A DNA stretch of 10,748 nt from the NCBI GenBank assembly GCA_003152255.1, contig PLZT01000416.1:1-10748 (forward strand), written 5' to 3'. Source of the stretch: Methylocystaceae bacterium. Lineage in GTDB: Bacteria; Pseudomonadota; Alphaproteobacteria; Rhizobiales; Beijerinckiaceae. Numbering within the stretch: position 1 is the stretch's first letter; every line of letters starts with the position of its first letter. This document shows, piece by piece, positions 6,324 to 10,748 of the stretch. The position numbers and the translations under genes are program-made. The notes beneath the pieces are model-generated. The model did no database searches and was not told where the DNA came from. It worked only from the letters and a program-made list of their open reading frames with translations.

Positions 6324-6356
6324 CTTTGCAAAGCGCCTCTTTTGCGCCATTTTGCG
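6324..6356. promoter_or_regulatory. Palindrome and tandem repeats in the divergent control region
   Basis: CTTTGCAAAG at 6324-6333 is a perfect 10-bp palindrome overlapping the ribosome binding site of the L,D-transpeptidase gene. Next to it, TTTTGCG occurs twice, at 6340-6346 and 6350-6356, exactly ten bases apart. Tandem half-sites one helical turn apart are what OmpR-family regulators usually bind, and such a regulator is encoded directly downstream at 6419. Binding and autoregulation are inferred only. Confidence 0.3.
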
Positions 6357-6418
6357 GGCAAAGGCCCGGTTGGATCAAGCGGCATGAAATTCCTTAGCGC
6401 GAAAGTCGCTTCGCGGCG

Positions 6419-7108
6419 ATGGCCGCGGCCATGACGATTGGGCTGCTGATCGTCGGCGACGCGGATTTGCGCCTGGCGCTTGGGGAGCAGTTCGCCTGCG
6501 TGGCCGCGATCGCCGTTCACGAGGCCGAGGCGGCCCAGGAGGCTTTGGCGCGGATCGAGAACGGCTCGCCCGACGTTCTGTTGATCGCCGACGATATCGA
6601 GGCGCCTGGCGCGGCGACATTGTTGAAGATGGCGCGCGCCGCGGGCTTTAACGGCCCGGCGATTTTGCTGGCGCGCCGCGAGGCCGCGACGCACGAGGGG
6701 TTCGACGGCTCCATGCGCCGGCCTTTGCGTTTCGCCGGGCTGATGGCGATGATTCGCGCGAAGATCGCGCCGACCGCCGCCGCGGGCGCGACGCTCGGCG
6801 ACCATCTCTTTTGCGAAACGACGCAAACCCTGATGGGGCCGGATGGCGTTCGCCGCCTTTTGACCGAGAAGGAGACGGCGATTCTCGCGCGGCTGGCCCG
6901 CGCGCGCGGCGGCGTCGTGGCGAGGGATGTGTTGCTGCGGGAAATTTGGGGATATAGTCCCGCCGTCGACACGCATACTCTGGAGACCCATATCCATCGT
7001 TTGCGCCGCAAGATCGAAGACGCGTCGGGACGGCCGAGGCTCCTGCTCTCGGCCCCAAGCGGGTATCGGCTGACGACCAATGACGCGAGTTTGGACGACG
7101 GCGCCTGA
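6419..7108 (+). CDS. OmpR-type response regulator with degenerate receiver domain
   Basis: The 229-aa protein has an N-terminal receiver-like domain (about residues 6-115) and a C-terminal winged-helix DNA-binding domain (about 125-222; RLLTEKETAILARLA, TLETHIHRLRRKIE, LLLSAPSGYRLTT). The winged helix is typical of OmpR/PhoB regulators. The receiver departs from the rule: one acidic region near D14, possible phospho-acceptors D58/D59 that are shifted against the family spacing, Ala85 where Thr/Ser is expected, and Arg101 before Pro where the conserved Lys should be. Phosphorylation may therefore be weak or absent. No histidine kinase is nearby. The start could be 6419 or 6431 (MTIGLLIV); neither has a clear ribosome binding site. 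It is followed 25 bases later by a cyclic-nucleotide-binding-fold protein, probably in one transcript. Confidence 0.88.
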   Translation: MAAAMTIGLLIVGDADLRLALGEQFACVAAIAVHEAEAAQEALARIENGSPDVLLIADDIEAPGAATLLKMARAAGFNGPAILLARREAATHEGFDGSMRRPLRFAGLMAMIRAKIAPTAAAGATLGDHLFCETTQTLMGPDGVRRLLTEKETAILARLARARGGVVARDVLLREIWGYSPAVDTHTLETHIHRLRRKIEDASGRPRLLLSAPSGYRLTTNDASLDDGA

Positions 7109-7133
7109 AGCGCGTTGAAAACCGGGAAGGCCC

Positions 7134-7571
7134 ATGGCGTTCGACACCGAACTTGATGAAATCATGCGCATCGACTTGTTCGCGGTCTTCGAGCCGGAGG
7201 CGTTGCGAGGGTTGATCTACGGCGCCGAAACAAGATTGCTGCGCGCCGGCGACGTCCTGTTTCGGCGCGGCGAGACGGCGGACGGGGGCTATCTGCTCGT
7301 CGCCGGCGCGATCGCCATCGAGGGCCGCGAACCCGGCGCGCCGGCGGCGAAAATCCTGCGCCCGCTCGTCCTTCTGGGCGAGACCGCGCTGGTCGCGGCG
7401 ACCTCTCGGCCCATGACCGCGTTCGCGCGCGAGCCCTCCACCGTGCTGAAAATCTCGCGCACGCTGTTCCACCAAATTCTCGAAAAGCATCCGGCGACGG
7501 CCGCGCGCGTGCGTCAACTGTTTCAGGATCGTCTTAAGCAATTCGCGTTGGGGTTGAAGATCGAGGCATAG
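7134..7571 (+). CDS. Stand-alone cyclic-nucleotide-binding-fold protein
   Basis: This 145-aa cytoplasmic protein consists of one cNMP-binding (Crp-like sensor) beta-roll with short flanking helices and no DNA-binding domain. Visible are LLRAGDVLFRRGETADGGYLLVAGAIAI at about residues 35-62 and the phosphate-binding cassette LLGETALVAATSRPMTAFA with Glu83 and Arg92, the residues that contact the cyclic phosphate in true binders. A C-terminal helix (HQILEKHPATAARVRQLFQDRLKQF) resembles the Crp C-helix. GGGAAGG lies three bases before the ATG. Because it sits directly behind a regulator whose receiver looks unable to respond normally, it may provide the signal input of the pair. That link is inference; ligand binding is plausible from the retained Glu and Arg. 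Confidence 0.85.
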   Translation: MAFDTELDEIMRIDLFAVFEPEALRGLIYGAETRLLRAGDVLFRRGETADGGYLLVAGAIAIEGREPGAPAAKILRPLVLLGETALVAATSRPMTAFAREPSTVLKISRTLFHQILEKHPATAARVRQLFQDRLKQFALGLKIEA

Positions 7572-7623
7572 CCCTGGTCCACTCGAACCGCGGGCAATCC
7601 CATCGAGCATCGAGAGCGGCGAC

Positions 7624-9135
7624 ATGGCGCGAGTAATTTCTAGTTCTTGGGTGTTCGTTTTCGCGGTTCTAATTGGCGTCGGCTCGGCGCCTAGCCACGC
7701 CGCGGAGGTCTCCGCCGCGAAAAAAGGGAGCGAAGAGCAGAGCGCCTCGGCGCTCGGCCTGCCGGCGGAGGTCGCCACCAAGCATGTGATCACGCTGGCG
7801 GGGGAAAAACTGGCCTTCACCGCGCGCGCCGGCGCCGTGCGTCTGTCCGACGCGCAAAGCGGCGCGCCCAGGGCGGACGTGGCCTTTGTCTCTTACGAAC
7901 GCGCCGACGCCGATCCGCTGACGCGGCCCGTCGCCTTCGTCTTCAACGGCGGCCCCGGCGCGGGCTCCGCGTGGCTGGGGCTCGGCGCGCTGTCGCCCTG
8001 GCGGCTTCGACTCGATGGCGACAGCTTTTCGCCATCGACGCCGCCGGTCGTCGTCGACAACGCCGAAAGCTGGCTCGGCTTTGTCGATCTGGTGTTCGTC
8101 GATCCTCCCGGCACGGGATACAGCAAGTTTCTGAGCGAGAACGAAGAGTCGAAAAAGCATTTTTTCTCGGTGCAGGGCGACGTCGAGGCGCTCGCCGTGG
8201 TCGTGCGCAAATGGCTGACGACGCACCGGCGACTGGCTTCGCCGAAATATCTGGTTGGCGAGAGCTACGGCGGCTTTCGCGTCGTCAAGCTCGCGGGCGC
8301 GTTGCGAGAGCGCGAGAACGTCGGCGTCGAGGGGCTGGTTCTCGTCTCGCCCGTGCTCGATTTCTCCTGGCTGGAGGGCGGTCGAAATCTTCTAACCTTC
8401 GCCGCCTATCTTCCCAGTTTCGCGGCGATCTCTCGCGGCGCCAAGGATCGACGCGATGTCGCCGACGTGGAGGCCTACGCCGCCGGGGAATATGTGACCG
8501 ATCTGCTGAAGGGCGTGAAGGACGCCGACGCCCTCGCGCGTTTGCGCGCGAATGTCGCTCGCTTCACGGGTCTCCCTCCCGAAAAAGTGGAGCGTCTCGC
8601 CGGACGTATCGACGCCAAAACGTTCACCCGCGAACGTCTCGCGGCGTCGGGGCGGGTGCTTAGTTCTTACGACGGCGAAATATCCGGCTTTGATCCGACG
8701 CCTTACGCGCGAGAGAGCGACTGGGCCGATCCCGTGCTCGACTCCTTGCGCGCGCCTTTCGGCGCCGCCATGACGAGCGTCGTGACCGACAAGCTGCAAT
8801 GGCCAGTCGGCGACGCAAGATATGAAATTCTCAACGGTCAAGTGGCGCATCTTTGGGATTTCGAGCGAGGAGGCCGTCATGGCGCCGAAGCGGTTTCCGA
8901 TTTGCGTCAGGCGCTGGCTCTCGATCCACGTTTCAAGGTTCTCATCGTGCACGGTCTGGCGGACCTCGTGACGCCCTATTTCACGACCAAATTGCTGCTC
9001 GACCAGTTGCCCGCCTATGGCGACGGCGCCCGCGTGAAACTCACCGTGTCGCCCGGCGGCCACATGTCATATTTGCGGGGCGATTCGCGCAAGATGCTTC
9101 GCGACGCCGCCCGCGAACTCATCGAAGGAAAATAG
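7624..9135 (+). CDS. Secreted S10-family serine carboxypeptidase
   Basis: Peptidase family S10 enzymes remove C-terminal residues of peptides with a Ser-Asp-His triad in an alpha/beta-hydrolase fold and tend to favour acidic conditions. The 503-aa precursor has a signal peptide (hydrophobic 9-21, cleavage probably after SHA at 26), so it acts in the periplasm or outside. Seen in order are the oxyanion block FNGGPGAGSAW at 107-117, FVDPPGTGYS at 158-167, the nucleophile Ser214 in VGESYGGFR, Asp447 in VHGLADLVTPY and His480 in SPGGHMSY. Length and motif spacing fit the bacterial S10 branch. The ribosome binding site is weak (GAGAG near 7611). It starts 52 bases after the cNMP-fold gene on the same strand and may belong to that unit. 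The C-terminus (RELIEGK) has no sorting tail. Confidence 0.93.
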   Translation: MARVISSSWVFVFAVLIGVGSAPSHAAEVSAAKKGSEEQSASALGLPAEVATKHVITLAGEKLAFTARAGAVRLSDAQSGAPRADVAFVSYERADADPLTRPVAFVFNGGPGAGSAWLGLGALSPWRLRLDGDSFSPSTPPVVVDNAESWLGFVDLVFVDPPGTGYSKFLSENEESKKHFFSVQGDVEALAVVVRKWLTTHRRLASPKYLVGESYGGFRVVKLAGALRERENVGVEGLVLVSPVLDFSWLEGGRNLLTFAAYLPSFAAISRGAKDRRDVADVEAYAAGEYVTDLLKGVKDADALARLRANVARFTGLPPEKVERLAGRIDAKTFTRERLAASGRVLSSYDGEISGFDPTPYARESDWADPVLDSLRAPFGAAMTSVVTDKLQWPVGDARYEILNGQVAHLWDFERGGRHGAEAVSDLRQALALDPRFKVLIVHGLADLVTPYFTTKLLLDQLPAYGDGARVKLTVSPGGHMSYLRGDSRKMLRDAARELIEGK

Positions 9136-9136
9136 C

Positions 9137-9168
9137 CCGCGCTGGCGCGGCCTGTCGATCACTTCGAC
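9137..9168. terminator. Hairpins in the convergent S10 peptidase/cdh gap
   Basis: CCGCGC and GCGCGG (9137-9142, 9145-9150) form a tight perfect stem right after the peptidase stop codon, followed by GTCGA/TCGAC at 9154-9168 with a 5-base loop overlapping the end of cdh. There is no T-run on either strand, so this may slow or end transcription but is not a classic terminator. Confidence 0.3.
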
Positions 9169-9917
9169 CCGCTTGCATCGCCCGTCAACTCGGTTGGTGA
9201 GCAGTCGTGATCCAGCAATTCCTCGGCATGGCCGCCGTCGCTGTTGGCCAGCACGGCGAAGCCGCGATCTCCATTTGGGCCGATGAAGCCGACGACCGCG
9301 ATCGATTGCCGCGCCATCCTCGATTTCGCTCCCGGAATCTCGTCGGCGATCAGCTTGAAGATGTTCCGATCGACGCCCGCCGCGTCGATTTCCTTGACGC
9401 GATAGCGACCCGCCCAGGGGCCTGGTTCGAGACTGGACCATTTCGAGGAAAGCCGGCTGGCGCGGGACGCCAGCGCCAGCTTTAGTCGCGGGTCCACGCA
9501 ATCGACATGAATGTGCAACTGGTCCTGCGAGCGGCCGCGCCGCGAGTTTACCGCCATGCCGATGTCGTTCCAGGCCAGCGGCCGGGCGGCGCTCGCCACG
9601 ACGCGGTTTCTCTCGCTCCAAGCTTCTGACCAAAGGTTCGTCATTGGGTCGCCGAGAACGGCGGGACTTTCGATTCCGTCTATTTTCGCCGTCGGGACGA
9701 CCAGGATTCGAGTCTTGTCGCCGGGGGCGCGGATCACGGCGAATCCGTCCGCCAAATCCACCTTCAGACAGGGAACGGGCAGGCTGAAAGCCTGCTGCAT
9801 CGGACGACAAAGACCATTGACGACACGCCAAAGCGCCGTCCTGTCGGCCACATCGAAGGCGGCGGCCTCGCCCGAGCCGGCCAGCCCCGCGCCGAGGACG
9901 AGAAGAGCGAAGCGCAT
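9159..9917 (-). CDS. cdh: CDP-diacylglycerol pyrophosphatase
   Basis: Cdh hydrolyses CDP-diacylglycerol to CMP and phosphatidate at the inner membrane; the family has a HIT-like histidine motif. The block GMAVNSRRGRSQDQLHIHVDC at about residues 120-140 is diagnostic, supported by TALWRVVNGLC near 28-37, ILVVPTAKIDGIESP at 71-85 and NLWSEAWSERNR at 94-105. The ATG at 9917 is chosen: GAGG lies just upstream, the protein then begins with a neat export or anchor segment (MRFALLVLGAGLAGSGEAAA), and 252 aa agrees with the roughly 250 aa of the E. coli protein. In-frame ATGs at 9944 and 9956 are alternatives that lengthen the basic leader; the frame opens at 10073. It is convergent with the S10 gene and lies downstream of dinB on the same strand with a 167-base gap. 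Confidence 0.9.
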   Translation of the reverse strand: MRFALLVLGAGLAGSGEAAAFDVADRTALWRVVNGLCRPMQQAFSLPVPCLKVDLADGFAVIRAPGDKTRILVVPTAKIDGIESPAVLGDPMTNLWSEAWSERNRVVASAARPLAWNDIGMAVNSRRGRSQDQLHIHVDCVDPRLKLALASRASRLSSKWSSLEPGPWAGRYRVKEIDAAGVDRNIFKLIADEIPGAKSRMARQSIAVVGFIGPNGDRGFAVLANSDGGHAEELLDHDCSPTELTGDASGSK

Positions 9918-10084
9918 TGTCCTCGCGAAGGGTTTGACACGCATGCTTCGGTTCATTCCTCGGTCCGTCGTGGGCGCGCTTAAGCCGATCGAGGCGGCCG
10001 GCCGACCGCGCTCTCCCGCCAAGCGGCGAATAGCACAGGGCGCCATCTCCGCGGCAAGTTTCCGTCGAGACATCGCGATCAGGG

Positions 10085-10748
10085 CTAAAATTTAAGGTTC
10101 AATTGATCGCCGCTTTTTAGCCGTTCCTCGCCGAGCGACGACAGCGTGACGCCAAGCAGCCTGATTCCCCTTCGCGCGGGGAAGACGGGTCCAAGCAGCG
10201 CGAGGGCGAGCTGTTCGAGTTCCGCCTGTGTCGCGATATGCGATACGCCGGTATGACCGCGCGTGATCTGGTGAAAATCCGCGAATTTAACCTTCAAGGT
10301 GACGGTGCGCCCGCGAATGCGCGTCGTCTCGCAATGGCGCCAGACTTTCGCGACGATTGGTTCGAGCGCGGCGCGCGCCGCGTCAAAAGTGAAGATGTCC
10401 TCGAAGAAGGTATTTTCGGCGCCAATCGATTTCCGGATGCGGTCGGCGCGCACCGGCCTCTCGTCCACGCCGCGCGCGATCCAATAATAATATGACCCCG
10501 CCTTCCCAAAATGCCGCTGAAGGAAGGCAAGCGTTCGCGCCTTCAGGTCGAGGCCGGTTTCGATGCCGAGGCTGTTCATCTTCCGCGTCGTCGCCGGACC
10601 GACGCCGTGGAATTTCCCGACCGGCAATGTCTCGACGAAGGCCGGCCCCATGCTCGGCGTGATGACGAAGAGTCCGTCGGGTTTGCGGTGATCGGAGGCG
10701 AGCTTCGCCAGGAATTTGTTATAGGAGACGCCGGCGGAGGCGGTGAGG
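10085..10748 (-). CDS. dinB: DNA polymerase IV, C-terminal part (5' end outside window)
   Basis: DinB is a Y-family, error-prone polymerase for translesion synthesis and is non-processive without the beta clamp. About 220 codons are visible; the frame runs off the right edge, so the first in-frame ATG at 10651 is internal. The visible part begins in the palm with LTASAGVSYNKFLAKLASDH and KPDGLFVITP, continues through the helix-hairpin-helix thumb (KFHGVGPATTRKM) and ends with the little-finger domain. The last residues, QLNLKF, fit the clamp-binding motif usual at the C-terminus of this family. The catalytic acidic pair lies in the part not shown, so activity cannot be judged. Stop codon TAG at 10085-10087. 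Confidence 0.95.
   Translation of the reverse strand, partial: LTASAGVSYNKFLAKLASDHRKPDGLFVITPSMGPAFVETLPVGKFHGVGPATTRKMNSLGIETGLDLKARTLAFLQRHFGKAGSYYYWIARGVDERPVRADRIRKSIGAENTFFEDIFTFDAARAALEPIVAKVWRHCETTRIRGRTVTLKVKFADFHQITRGHTGVSHIATQAELEQLALALLGPVFPARRGIRLLGVTLSSLGEERLKSGDQLNLKF

Noticed and set aside
5694..6434. Plus-strand open frame opposite the L,D-transpeptidase
   Set aside because: Rich in Arg/Gln/Ala with no domain, while the minus strand encodes a complete YkuD-type domain with its His and Cys.
9511..10095. Plus-strand open frame opposite cdh
   Set aside because: Antisense to the diagnostic Cdh histidine-motif gene, with low-complexity Arg/Ala-rich translation and no ribosome binding site.

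Overview
The window is GC-rich chromosomal DNA from an alphaproteobacterium, most likely a member of the Hyphomicrobiales. The grounds are a purL-bolA-grxD block, a homospermidine synthase of the alphaproteobacterial type, and strong use of G/C in third codon positions. A methanotroph or relative in the Methylocystaceae/Beijerinckiaceae is a plausible guess, but the sequence alone does not prove it. I see no tRNA, rRNA, CRISPR array, transposase or phage gene.

Layout. (1) Positions 1-1934, plus strand: the 3' part of purL (purine synthesis), then bolA and the monothiol glutaredoxin gene grxD, which form the usual BolA/Grx iron-sulfur partnership. They end at a strong hairpin with a T-run (1961-2001). 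(2) 2022-3455, minus: homospermidine synthase, convergent with grxD. (3) 3456-3757: a mostly gene-free stretch with one doubtful 38-codon ORF. (4) 3758-5475, minus: a compact three-gene locus read in the order tiny secreted protein, exosortase-family membrane protease/transpeptidase, and an unrecognised single-pass periplasmic protein. The last two overlap by 4 bases. This is the most interesting part of the window. (5) 5476-5759: an AT-richer gap with candidate promoters for that locus. (6) 5760-6317, minus: a YkuD-type L,D-transpeptidase, divergent from (7) 6419-7571, plus: an OmpR-type regulator with a degenerate receiver followed by a stand-alone cyclic-nucleotide-binding-fold protein. (8) 7624-9135, plus: a secreted S10-family serine carboxypeptidase. 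(9) 9159-9917, minus: a CDP-diacylglycerol pyrophosphatase (Cdh), convergent with the peptidase. (10) 10085-10748, minus: the C-terminal part of DNA polymerase IV (dinB), cut by the window edge.

How it fits together. The flanks are housekeeping genes: purines, Fe-S handling, polyamine, lipid-nucleotide turnover and translesion synthesis. The middle, about 3.7-9.1 kb, is envelope-oriented: exosortase locus, L,D-transpeptidase, exported peptidase and a two-gene regulatory unit. The proposed new system is a dedicated exosortase with a single, very small cognate substrate of 70 aa. That substrate has an N-terminal signal peptide and, almost directly after it, a C-terminal glycine-rich motif, hydrophobic helix and basic tail. 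A private accessory periplasmic protein completes the set, and a sigma-54-like promoter may lie upstream. The family assignment of the exosortase is well supported by its Cys/Arg/His motifs. The substrate role, the accessory role and the promoter are inferences.
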